DNA of 64,000 nucleotides from Novosphingobium sp. Gsoil 351 (GTDB lineage Bacteria > Pseudomonadota > Alphaproteobacteria > Sphingomonadales > Sphingomonadaceae): contig NZ_CP046120.1 of NCBI RefSeq assembly GCF_009707465.1, positions 372,001 through 436,000 of the forward strand, given 5' to 3'. A model generated the notes under the pieces. It was given only the letters and a program-made list of their open reading frames with translations, made no database searches and was not told the DNA's origin. Positions 27,894-38,200 of the stretch are shown one piece after another (within the stretch, counting starts at the first letter, position 1; every line of letters begins with the position of its first letter). The position numbers and the translations under genes were made by a program.

Positions 27894-29564
27894 TTACAGT
27901 TCCTTGGACAACTTCTTGATGTCGATGTTCAGGATCTGGTCGTTTTCCGAATAATCAACCGGGCAATCGATCAGGTGGACACCCGGCGTGCTGTTGCAAT
28001 GAGCCAACAGTTCCTTGAGGTGTGCCGCGCTTTCCACCCGGTGCCCTTGCGCGCCGTAGCTCTCGGCATATTTGACGAAATCGGGGTTGCCATATGTCAG
28101 CCCAAAGTCGGCGAAGCCCATGTTGGCCTGCTTCCACCGGATCATCCCGTAACTGCTGTCGTTGAGGATCAGCACGGTGATGTTGAGCTTCAACCGGACA
28201 GCGGTTTCCATCTCCTGGCTGTTCATCATGAACCCGCCGTCGCCGCAGATCGCCATGACCTTACGATCGGGATAGACCATCGAGCTCATCATCGCCGAGG
28301 GCAGCCCTGCGCCCATCGTCGCCAAGGCGTTGTCGAGCAGCACGGTGTTGGGGCGATAGGCGGTGTAGCCGCGCGCGAACCAGATCTTGTAGACGCCGTT
28401 GTCGAGGCAGATGATCCCGTCCTCAGGCATCGCGTCGCGGATCGACTGGACGAGATGCGGCGGGAAGATCGGAAAGCGCGCATCCGCCGCGAGCGGCGCG
28501 GTGTGATCGACCTCGGCCTGGCGATAGGACAGCATCTTCTTGTGATCCCAACCGCCGTTGGGAACGATCGCTTCCTTCATCTGCCACACTGCGTTGGCGA
28601 TGTCGCCGATCACCTCGATGTGCGGGAAATAGACTGGGTCGACCTCGGCGGTCTTGGTCGAGACGTGGATCACCGTCGGCCCGCCATCGCGCATGAAGAA
28701 CGGCGGCTTCTCGATCACGTCGTGGCCTAGGTTGACGATGCAGTCGCTGTCCTCGACCGCACGGTGTACGAAATCACCCGCAGACAGCGCGGCGCAGCCG
28801 AGGAACTTGGGATGACGCTCGTCGATCACGCCCTTGCCGAGCTGTGTGGTGAGGAACGGAATTCCGGTCTTTTCGATGAACTGGTACAGCATCCGCCCGG
28901 TCATCGTCCGATTGGCGCCGGCGCCGATGACCAGAACCGGCTTTCGGGCATTTTCGAGCGCCTCGACCGCCTGGCGCACCGATTTGGCGTCGGCATTGGG
29001 ACGGCGGACGATGCTGCGCTTTACCGGCTTGGCGTCGGTGTATTCGTCGGCGATGTCCTCGGGCAGCTCGATGTGCGTTGCGCCGGGCTTTTCCTCCTCC
29101 GCGAGGCGATAGCATTCGCGCAAGCGGCTGGGGATGTTGTCCGATGACGCCATCTGGTGGGTGTACTTGGTGATCGGGCCCATCATCGAGACCACGTCGA
29201 GGATCTGGAACCGGCCCTGCTTCGACTTCTTGATCGGCTTCTGCCCTGTGATCATCAGCATCGGCATCCCGCCGAGCGTGGCATAGGCAGCCGCGGTGAC
29301 GAAGTTGGTCGCTCCCGGGCCCAGTGTGGCGATGCACACGCCGGTCTTGCCGGTGTGGCGGCCATAAGTCGCCGCCATGAAGCCCGCACCCTGCTCGTGC
29401 CGGGTGAGGATCAGCTTGATCTTCTTGGAGCGACTGAGCGAATCGAGGAAATCGAGGTTCTCCTCGCCGGGCACGCCGAAGATATATTCGCAGCCTTCTT
29501 CCTCGAGGCATTGGATGAAGAGATCGGAGGCCTTCTGGCCTACCTTGGCGCCCGCATCGGCCAT
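27894..29564 (-). CDS. Acetolactate synthase large-subunit-like TPP enzyme
   Basis: A 556-aa thiamine-diphosphate enzyme. N-terminal Pyr domain: EYIFGVPGEENLDFLDSL and the activating Glu in RHEQGAGFMA (E57). Central dehydrogenase-like domain: KPVLVIGAGANR. C-terminal PP domain: ATMGAGLPSAMM and the metal/TPP motif GDGGFMMNSQE running to NDSSYGMIRW. It most resembles catabolic acetolactate synthases (AlsS type), which condense two pyruvates to 2-acetolactate without FAD-linked regulation; benzaldehyde-lyase or oxalyl-CoA-decarboxylase-like activities cannot be excluded. No small regulatory subunit gene is next to it. Its downstream neighbour is an aldehyde dehydrogenase, which could take an aldehyde product. 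Cytosolic. Confidence 0.9.
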   Translation of the reverse strand: MADAGAKVGQKASDLFIQCLEEEGCEYIFGVPGEENLDFLDSLSRSKKIKLILTRHEQGAGFMAATYGRHTGKTGVCIATLGPGATNFVTAAAYATLGGMPMLMITGQKPIKKSKQGRFQILDVVSMMGPITKYTHQMASSDNIPSRLRECYRLAEEEKPGATHIELPEDIADEYTDAKPVKRSIVRRPNADAKSVRQAVEALENARKPVLVIGAGANRTMTGRMLYQFIEKTGIPFLTTQLGKGVIDERHPKFLGCAALSAGDFVHRAVEDSDCIVNLGHDVIEKPPFFMRDGGPTVIHVSTKTAEVDPVYFPHIEVIGDIANAVWQMKEAIVPNGGWDHKKMLSYRQAEVDHTAPLAADARFPIFPPHLVQSIRDAMPEDGIICLDNGVYKIWFARGYTAYRPNTVLLDNALATMGAGLPSAMMSSMVYPDRKVMAICGDGGFMMNSQEMETAVRLKLNITVLILNDSSYGMIRWKQANMGFADFGLTYGNPDFVKYAESYGAQGHRVESAAHLKELLAHCNSTPGVHLIDCPVDYSENDQILNIDIKKLSKEL

Positions 29565-29729
29565 TCGCTCGTTCCCTTACGCAAAGCAGGGAAGCGGCGC
29601 ATCCGTGCGCGCACCCCCGGGTTCTGGATCTGCGCGACCCTGGCCGGCGAAGGAATGTCGATTGCCCCCAACTACCCGCCGGGCGCAGGCGTAACAAAGC
29701 CGCGAAGCGGAGTCACGCCGCTATTGCGC
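29565..29729. terminator. Nested stem-loop downstream of the D-2-hydroxyacid dehydrogenase
   Basis: GGCGT (29688-29692) pairs with ACGCC (29715-29719) around an inner CCGC-GAA-GCGG hairpin (29700-29710). It lies 11 bp beyond the stop codon of the minus-strand dehydrogenase gene. There is no T-tract, so it would be a weak intrinsic terminator. The remaining bases to 29565 hold no gene I can see and probably contain the promoter of the acetolactate-synthase-like gene. Confidence 0.4.
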
Positions 29730-30668
29730 TCAATATCCCAGATCGAGATCGAACCGCGGCTCGACTGGCTCGTCCCGGCCCCAGCGATGCAGGTTGGCGA
29801 CGAAGCGCTCAGCGGCGCGCACGAACATCTTGTCCTGCGCGCGGCCCGAAAGATGCATCGTGACGTGCGCATTGGGCAGCGACCACAGCGGGCTGTCGGC
29901 GGGCAGAGGCTCGGGCGTGGTGACGTCGAGGAACGCGGCAGCGATCCGCTTTTCGGCGAGTGCAGCTATCAATGCCGGCTGATCGACGACCGCGCCGCGC
30001 GCGATGTTGATCAGCACCGCCTGCGGCTTCATCGCCGCCAGTTCCGCCGCGCCGATCATCCCATCGGTCTGGGAGGTGGCGGGAACCGCCAGAATCACCC
30101 AATCGAAATCGCCAAGCCGCGCGCGCCATTCATCCGGACCAAGCGTATCGACGCCGGGCGAGCGGCGGACCTTTGTTACCGCCACTTCGAATGCCGTCAG
30201 CCGCGTCTCGATCAGCTTGCCGATCGCACCGTAGCCGAGCAGCAACGCCTTGCTGCCCGCCAGTTCGCGCTTGCCCGGCGAATCGAGCAGCCACTCGTGC
30301 CGGTCCTGCGCTCGGACCACCTCGCGATAGCCCTTGGCGACCGTCAGCATGCCCATCACCACGTATTCGGCAATCGTGATCGCGTTGATCCCCGCACCGT
30401 TGGTGACGATCGTGCCGCGCGCCCGCAGCAAGTCGAATGGCAAGAAATCGAGACCCGCGTAGATTGAATTGAGCCACTTGAGCTTTTCGGCGCTGCGGAT
30501 CGCCGCGAGCATGGGCTCCTTCTTTTCGAGGTCGAACCAGCCGATCTCGGCGTCCGGAGCGAGATTGAGCATTTCTTCGACCGAAGTATAGAACCGCGCA
30601 TCGATCCAATCTGGCAGGCGCGGCTCTACTAGCGGGCGGACGAGCGCGGAGAGGACGGCGACAGTCAT
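29730..30668 (-). CDS. D-isomer-specific 2-hydroxyacid dehydrogenase
   Basis: A 312-aa protein. The ATG at 30668 (MTVAVLSALVRPLVEPRL) is preferred over one 36 nt upstream. NAD-binding Rossmann motif LLLGYGAIGK at about residues 140-149. Active-site Arg in INIARGAVVDQ, Glu in TPEPLPADSPLW and His in HVTMHLSGR form the family's Arg-Glu-His set. It resembles the glyoxylate/hydroxypyruvate reductase or phosphoglycerate-dehydrogenase-like branch with a short substrate domain; the exact hydroxyacid is unknown. It lies 48 bp downstream of cysS on the same strand, so it may be co-transcribed with it, and is followed by a stem-loop. Cytosolic. Confidence 0.9.
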   Translation of the reverse strand: MTVAVLSALVRPLVEPRLPDWIDARFYTSVEEMLNLAPDAEIGWFDLEKKEPMLAAIRSAEKLKWLNSIYAGLDFLPFDLLRARGTIVTNGAGINAITIAEYVVMGMLTVAKGYREVVRAQDRHEWLLDSPGKRELAGSKALLLGYGAIGKLIETRLTAFEVAVTKVRRSPGVDTLGPDEWRARLGDFDWVILAVPATSQTDGMIGAAELAAMKPQAVLINIARGAVVDQPALIAALAEKRIAAAFLDVTTPEPLPADSPLWSLPNAHVTMHLSGRAQDKMFVRAAERFVANLHRWGRDEPVEPRFDLDLGY

Positions 30669-30716
30669 GGCGGCGGGTTTCCTCGCTCTCGGCTTGTCCG
30701 GCAATGCGGCAAATGG

Positions 30717-32153
30717 TTAGGCCAGCTTCCAGTCCCACCCGAGCGGGTCGCCGTCCATTACCTCGACGCCCTGCGCGGCAAGTTCGTCGCGCAAGCGGTC
30801 GGAGGTGGCGAAATCCTTGGCGGCGCGCGCTTCCTTGCGGCGAGCGAGGATTGCTTCGATTTCGGGTTCGGTGATCATGGCGGATTTGGGGCGTATGCGG
30901 AGGGCGCTGCGGGTCAGCGCTTGCAAACCGAGACCAAGCACTTTGTCGCATTCAAAGATGGCGACTAGGCGATCTGACGCATGACCCTTCAGTTCCGAGA
31001 TGAGTAGCGCGTTCTCAAGGACTCTTGGAGTATTGAGATCGTTGGAAATGGCTTCATCAATCTGATGCAGCGATAGTTCGGCCGTTCCCGCTGGTTCCGA
31101 CTCAGCCTTCGCCCTCAAGCGCTCGAGACCCATTACAATCCGCTTCAACCGGACCAACGCAGCCTGCATTCCCTCCCAACTGAACTCCAGCTCGCTCCGA
31201 TAGTGCGCCTGCAGGCACATCAGGCGGTACGCCAGCGGGTGATAGCCGCGGTCGATCAGCAATTGCAGCCGCAGAAACTCGCCCGCCGATTTGCTCATCT
31301 TTCCAGAGCGTTCGACCAGGAAGTTGTTGTGCATCCAGATGTTCGCACCGCTTGCGTCTGAGTGGCAAAACGCCTGGTTCTGGGCGATTTCATTGGGGTG
31401 GTGGATTTCGCGGTGGTCGATCCCGCCGGTGTGGATGTCGAACGGGAAACCCAGCAATTCGCCGCTCATTACGCTGCATTCGAGGTGCCAGCCCGGTGCG
31501 CCGCGGCCCCAGGGTGAGTCCCACTCCATCTGGCGGGTTTCGCCCGGCGGCGTCTTGCGCCAGATCGCGAAATCGGCGCGGTGGCGCTTGCCTTCGACAG
31601 GATCGATACGGCCTTCTCCGTCGTCACTAACGGCTCGCGCCAGCGCACCGTAATGCGAAACGGTCGACGTATCGAAGTACAGCCCGCCGGGCAGCTCATA
31701 GCAGTGCGCCGAAATCGACTGCGCGAACGCGATCATCTTGGGCACGTAGTCTGTAGCGATCGGCCAGTGCGCCGGCTGGCGGATGTTGAGCGCCTTGATG
31801 TCCGCCCAGTAGGCCTCGGTATAATGCCGCGCGATGTCCCAGATCGACTGAGCGTTCTGCGCCGCGGCCTTCTCCAGCTTGTCCTCACCCGCATCGGCAT
31901 CGTCCGTGAGGTGGCCGACATCGGTGATGTTGATGACGTGGGTGAGCTTGTAGCCCTTCCAACTCAGCGTCCGTCCCAGCACGTCGGCGAACACGTATGC
32001 GCGCATGTTGCCAATGTGGGGGTAGTTGTAGACCGTCGGCCCGCACGTATAGACCCGCGCCTCGCCGGGATGGATGGGACGGAACTCTTCGAGCTGCCGG
32101 GTCAGGCTGTTGAATAGCTTGAGCGGAGCGCCGGTGGGTACATCAGCGGACAT
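30717..32153 (-). CDS. cysS: Cysteinyl-tRNA synthetase
   Basis: A 478-aa class I aminoacyl-tRNA synthetase that charges tRNA-Cys. The start is placed at the ATG at 32153 (MSADVPTGAPLKLFNSL). N-terminal catalytic fold: VYTCGPTVYNYPHIGNMR, with the zinc-binding Cys and the HIGH-type HIGN motif; LECSVMSGELLGFPFDIH and HHPNEIAQ with the other zinc ligands; the KMSKS loop RSGKMSKSAGEF. The C-terminal helical anticodon-binding region ends in IEAILARRKEARAAKDF, the usual signature. Residues about 425-440 (TRSALRIRPKSAMI) appear as a small insertion. It lies 47 bp downstream of the giant tpsA2, so read-through from that operon is possible, although the gene is essential and should have its own promoter. 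Confidence 0.97.
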   Translation of the reverse strand: MSADVPTGAPLKLFNSLTRQLEEFRPIHPGEARVYTCGPTVYNYPHIGNMRAYVFADVLGRTLSWKGYKLTHVINITDVGHLTDDADAGEDKLEKAAAQNAQSIWDIARHYTEAYWADIKALNIRQPAHWPIATDYVPKMIAFAQSISAHCYELPGGLYFDTSTVSHYGALARAVSDDGEGRIDPVEGKRHRADFAIWRKTPPGETRQMEWDSPWGRGAPGWHLECSVMSGELLGFPFDIHTGGIDHREIHHPNEIAQNQAFCHSDASGANIWMHNNFLVERSGKMSKSAGEFLRLQLLIDRGYHPLAYRLMCLQAHYRSELEFSWEGMQAALVRLKRIVMGLERLRAKAESEPAGTAELSLHQIDEAISNDLNTPRVLENALLISELKGHASDRLVAIFECDKVLGLGLQALTRSALRIRPKSAMITEPEIEAILARRKEARAAKDFATSDRLRDELAAQGVEVMDGDPLGWDWKLA

Positions 32154-32200
32154 GCGGCGGCCTTTGCCCGCGCGTGCTGGCAATGGTCAAGCTCGGCTAC

Positions 32201-35200
32201 TCACCCCGTCGGCGGCTTGTCGCACTTGGTCTTGTCGTCGGCTTCGCACTGCTGATCGCCGGTCCCGGCCTCGGGAACGAGGAAATCGTCGTTGCCCGAT
32301 CCGGTCACCGGCTCGTCGATCACCGCCTCGAAACCGACCGGCTCGAACCGTTCGATCTGGATCAGCATGCCCTCACCGATCGCATCGCCGCTGTCGAGAT
32401 TGCTGCCGCGGCCGACTTCTTCCTCGATCACGTCCTGGATCGGATCGAACTTCGGGGCGCCGCAAGTCGCGGCGAGAAGGCGGCAGCCGTTGACGGTGGA
32501 GAAGCTGTCAAACCCTCCGGTGACCTGAACCGCGCGAAGGGCGTTAAGGCCGGTCTGCCCGGCGACGGTGCCGTTGATCACGATCAGCGGCGCACCGGTG
32601 GAGGAGGCGCCCGACGTGTTTATCGCGAAACTGTCCGCGACGAAGCCGCGCCGCCCATCGAAGGTCTGGTCGACCGCCGTGTTCTGGATCAGCACCCGCC
32701 CGCTCGCCGAGATCGCGATCGACCCGGCTTCGAGCAAGGTCCGCCCATCGCTCACGCCGTCGTTCTGGGCGAGGCGGAGATTGACGGCGTTGCCATCCAT
32801 GCCCGAGATCGCGGATCGCGCAGCGCTGGTCAGCGCGGTCAGATCGCCGGTCGAGATCGCGAGGGTGCCGCCATGGCCCGCACCTTCGATCAGCCGTACC
32901 GATCCCGCACCGGCATCGAGCGTGAGCGTGCCGCTGGTCAGTTGCATGGTGTTGCCCGCGGCGTTGGCCAGCGCGAGTGCGGCACCAACCGACAAATCGC
33001 CGGACGCCGACAGAGCGAGCGCCGAGGTCGCGCCGATGTTGCCGTCTGCCGATCCACCACCGCCGGTTGCGGCGCTCGCCGCCAACGTCCCGACGATAAG
33101 CGAAGAACCGCCGGCCATGCTCAGATCGCCACCTGAATGGATCCGCCCGAACTCGGCGTTGTCGAGACGATAGCCTTGGCCGGTTCCCGAAACATCCCCC
33201 AGGATTGCGCCCGCGTTGCCGGTGTTTGTTAGCGCTATGCCCATGGTGAAGTTGCTCTGCCCCAGCGTCGCTGTTTGGCCCAGCGCCAGGTCGGCGGACC
33301 GATAGGCAATCGTCTTGCCCACCGCCAGCGAACGCTGGTCGATCAGCGTCCCTGCGGTGGCCGCGAGCGAGGTCAACGCATCGACCGTGCCCTGCATCGT
33401 GATCGACTGCGCCGCGCTCAGCGTGATCGCACCGGTCCCGGGGGTGCCCTTGCTCGTCCCGCCGGCGTTGAGCGCCGACGGGACGGCGAGCGAGCGGCCC
33501 CCGGTAATCGGACCAAGGATCAGCGAATTGGCGGTCGAGGTCAGCGTAACGTCGCCGCGCGCGAGGGCGTTGCCGACCTGGAGCAAGCCGTCGGTGGAGA
33601 TCGCCACATCGCCATTGTCGGCGGTTGCCGCAGCGACTGTCAGCGGACCCGCCGCCTTAACCAGGATCGCATCTCCAGCCAACGCGACGCTGCCGCCCGC
33701 GTCGATGTCGGTGTTGACGGTGATCGCCCCGGTACTGGCGGCAAGCGAGATATTGCGTCCCGCCGCAATCGTCCCGAACGTCAGGTCGTCGACGCCACGG
33801 ATCGTCAGGTCGCGGCCCGTCGCGATCGCCGTTCCCGCCAACGTGGTCACGTCCAGCGTCACATCACGCCCTGCATTGATTCCCGCGAAGTTGAGGGTCG
33901 TTGCGCGCGCCGTCACGTCGGTCGCGGCACGGAGCTGGCCTAGCGTGGCGGCCGCGCCGGTGGTGAGGGCGATGGCACCCGTTGTCGAGGTCGCGTCGCC
34001 CCCGTTGGCGGTGCCGGCGTTCAGGGCCACTTCGCCTGTCGCGGTGATTTGCACAAATTGAAGCGCCCCGGCGGTCGAAGTGAACGTCGTCCCCGCCGTC
34101 GCGGTGCCCAACGTGGTCGCGGCGCCGCTGGTCAGGCTCGTCGCCGCGCCCGAACGCAGCGTATCTGCCGCGATCGTCGCGCCGTTCAGCGTCAGCGATC
34201 CGCCCGCGGTCGCGGCGCCCAGCTTAATCGCATTGGGCGTCGCGATCGAAAGCGTGGAGCCTGCGGCGATATCGCCGCCGGTGACCGCACTCGCGACAAT
34301 TCCCGTTGCCCCGGTCGATGTCAGGCTAGCGAACGTCAGAGCGCCGGTGGCGAGGTTGAGCCCCCCTCCCGCAGCAGCCGATCCCACGTTGGCCGCGCCG
34401 GTGGTGTTAAGCATCATCGCGCCACCTGATCGCAAGGTGGCGGCCGTCACGCTGGCCGCGTCGAGCGCAAGCGTCGTTCCGGCGGTGGCGGTGCCCAGCA
34501 CGATCGGACCGGCCGAACGCGTGTCCAGACTTGTTCCGGCCGCAATGTCGCCTCCAGCCACGCTTGTCGCGGCGATCGTGACAGCCCCGGTCGAGGTCAG
34601 TTGGCTGAACGACAGCGGACCGCTGTCGATGGCAAGGTCGCCACCCGCTGTCGCGGAGCCGAGCGTGGTCGCACCGGTCGTGGTCAACGTCATCGCCCCG
34701 CCCGAGCGCAAGGTGGTGGCGTTGAGCGTTGCGCCGGTGGCGTTCAACGCGCCCCCTGCGACCGCGCTGCCACCCGTGACCGCATTCGTCGCGCTGAGCA
34801 CGATGTCGCCATTGGCGGCAACCGCGGCGAACGCGACATCCCCGCCATCCAGCGTCAGGCTGGCGATGTTGCTGGAGGCATCCAGCGACACGAGCGTTCC
34901 GGCGCTCAGCGCCAGATCGTTGCCCCCGCTTGTCGCGGTGCCGATCATGATCGACCCGCCCGCGTTGATCGCGGTGGGCGCGCCGGTTTGCAGCGAACCG
35001 ATCGCCAGGTTGCCGGGCAACGCGTAGAGCGGCTCGAGCGCCCCGCCGATCCCGGCCACCGTCGTCAATTGTCCCCCGGCGGTCAGGCTGTCGAGGGCAA
35101 TGCTGTCCCCGACATCGATTCCGACATCGTCCACGCTGCGAAGCCGACCGTCGCCGGTCACCGATCCGTTCGCGGACAGCGCCACGGTCCCGCCGTCGAT

Positions 35201-38200
35201 CAGCGCATTGCCGACCAGCGCAACGTCGCCGTTTTGCGAGATCAGCGCGATCGGGCCGCTCGACGAGATCGTAAACGGCGATGCCGCGGCGCCATAAGTA
35301 AGCGTTTCGCGGCTGGTTATCGCCACGCTGCCGCCCGAAATATGGCCGGTGCCGGTAAAGGTGACAGGAGCCGAACTGCCCTGGCCGATCCGCACCGCGC
35401 CGATTGCGGTGATCGGACCGAGGCAGATGTCGCCCTGTATGCAAGGCGCGGTCAACTGGCCGTTGTCGGTAAGCTGGGCGGTCCCCAAAGCGGGCGGGTT
35501 GAGAACATCTGCAGCGATATCCGCGCCACGCAGGATCGAATCCCGCCCGTCGATCGCGCCGCCCGAAAGCGTCACCGAGCCGCCGGTGCCGTCGACCGTC
35601 GCGCCACTGCCGATCAGCAGGCTGGCGACGTTGCCATCGGGGTAGGACACGTCCGCGATGGGAGCGCCGGCAGCCAGGCTGATGGAGCCGGGTTCCGATC
35701 CGCCGGTGGTATTCGTCAGGGTCGCGCCGGAGCCGATCCGCACGTCGTCACCGGCCGACAGGTCGATCAGGTTGCCGGTGTCGATCGTCGTCTTGGCGGT
35801 CACGTCAATGCTCGTTCCCGCTGTGCCGAACAGGCTGCCCGAAAGGTCGAACACGCCGCTGCCGTCGTCTTCGCCCAACGTCAGGTTGCCATTTTGGAAA
35901 CCGCCCTCGCCGAACGAAACCGACCCCGCCTCCGTGCGTAGCGTGCCGCCCGATGCGTTGCGGATCGTCACGTCGTTCTGGGCGGTGATGAAGATGCTAG
36001 GCGCGCGGTATCCGCTGCCGGCTTCGCCAGTGACGTTGCCCCCGGCGAACACTTGGAGATCGTTGCCTGCCTCGACTTCGGCAGGCCCATTCAGCTTGAA
36101 ATCGCCGCCGGTGGATGCGGAGAACTGGCCGTCGGCGCGCACCGTGGAACATAGCGGTCCGTTGCAGTTTTGCGCCGAAATCAGCGTAGTACCGGCGGCA
36201 CTTAGAAAGACATCACCGGCTTGGACCAGCCCGCCCTGCGAGCTGACGATGCGGATCGAGGAATCGGTCGACAGGTTCAACTGACCTGTCACGTCGAGCC
36301 CCCCGGTGCCGATCGCGATGATGTCGATCGTCCCGCCGGTACCGGCCGACAGGCTGCCGGCCACCCGGATCGGCGCTTCACTGCTGAGGACCGACAGGGT
36401 GATCGGGTTGAACATCGGATCGCCGGCTCCGGCGACGTTCAGCGAGGCAAAGTTCACCCCGCCGTTGCTCTCGTCGACGGTGTCGCTGATTTGCGCCGTG
36501 CCACTGATGTCGGTAACCCTGAAGTCGCCGAAATCGAACAGGCCGGTGAGGTCGAGGCTCACTGCCCCAACGTCAAGGCCGCCGACAGCGCCGTTTTCAT
36601 GGCGCTGCGCGGTGATCGTAACGGTTCCGCCGACCCCGCCACCGCCGATTCCGAATGCGCCGAATGCGCCATCGGCACCCGGGGGCGTCCCTTGAGGTGA
36701 TCCTGGCGGGACGATGCCAACGCCGCCCGCACCGCCCTGCGAACCGCCGGCACCATAGCCGTTGACGAACAGGTTAAGATCGCCGGCCTCGATCAGCCCA
36801 CCCTCGGCATTCAAGACAACGGTACCGCCGTTGCCCTGACCCGAGTTGCCGCCGGTGCCGCCCGCCCCTCCGACTCCCGTCGTCGGGTTGGTGCCGCCCG
36901 ACGCGCCGGACCCACCGAACGCGGCGCTGCCCTTGGCAGTCAGAGTCGATGACGAATCGGTGCCGATCGTGATCGTACCCTGGTTGAGCGCGTCGAGTCG
37001 GATCGTTCCGCCGGTGCCCGCTGCTCCCGCGCCGCCGCTGGCGCCGATAAAGGTTACGGGGTCGAAGCCTCGCCCGTCGATGCCGCCGCCGCCGGAGCCG
37101 TCGACGCTGATATCGAGCGAATTTGCCTGGATAGAACCCGCCGATCCCGATGCGGTCAGGCTGAAAACACCGCCGGTCCCGGCACCGCCATTTCCGCCAT
37201 TCGACGCGTCGGTCGAGGGGTTTTCCCCGGCTAGGTTGCCGCCACCATCGCCGCCGGTTCCGCTGATCCCGGCGTTGGCGTCGCCGAGCAGAACGGTGCC
37301 GTCGTCGGCCGCGACTTCGATACCGCCGCCTGTTCCTGCCCCGCCGTTGCCACCATCGCCGATCGCGCTGTCGGCAAAGCCGCCGTTGCCGCCGGTTCCG
37401 CCGGAACCATCGGCATCGACGTCCAAACTGTCGGTTTGGCCCACATCGAGCGTCGCGCCGTCCGTTGCCGAGAACCGCACGGTGCCGCCGAAACCGGCGC
37501 CCCCGTCACCACCTTTGCCCGCGGCGTCGAGGACTTCGCTTTCGCCGCTGCCACCTTCTCCGCCTCTTCCGCCCTGGCCGTCCGCATAAAGCGAGCCGCG
37601 ATCGACCGTGAAGCCGACTCCATCACCGCTGGCTGCAAGTTCTACGCTGCCGCCCTTGCCCGCACCGCCGGCGCCGCCAGTATTGTCGAGCCCGCTCGCT
37701 CCGCCGCTGCCGCCTTCGCCGGAGGCGTCGAGAGCGAATTGGTCGGCGAAAACACCGGCGGCGGTGATCGCGAACTCAGCGGTTCCGCCCCGCCCGGCGC
37801 CGCCCGCTCCGCCGATGACCCCATCGCCGCCGTCCGCGCCCTGGCCGGAAACCTCGGCCGAATAGAACCGCGTGGATCCGAATGAATTGGCCGATCCGAG
37901 CGTGATCGAGGCGTTGCCGCCGACACCCGAACCGCCGTTGCCGCCGTTCGACGGGATAGTGAAGAACCCGCCGCTCTCGGAGCCGCTCGATCCTCCCGAT
38001 CCCGATGCGTCGATCTCGATCGAGCTGAAGTTGGCGTCGCGGCCGCTATATGAGAACGCGGCCGACCCACCCATTCCGGTGCCGCCCGACCCACGAGTCA
38101 ACCGAGAGTCGGAGGAGTAGCTAAAGGCGTCGCCGCCATTGCCGCCGACTCCGCGCGAATCGAGGGTGATCGAGTTGACCGGCGAACTGCTGGAATTGGA

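Noticed and set aside
32174..33136. Plus-strand frame of 320 codons opposite tpsA2
   Set aside because: Arg/Asp/Gly-rich antisense shadow of tpsA2 without domain features; similar shadows occur across the whole gene.
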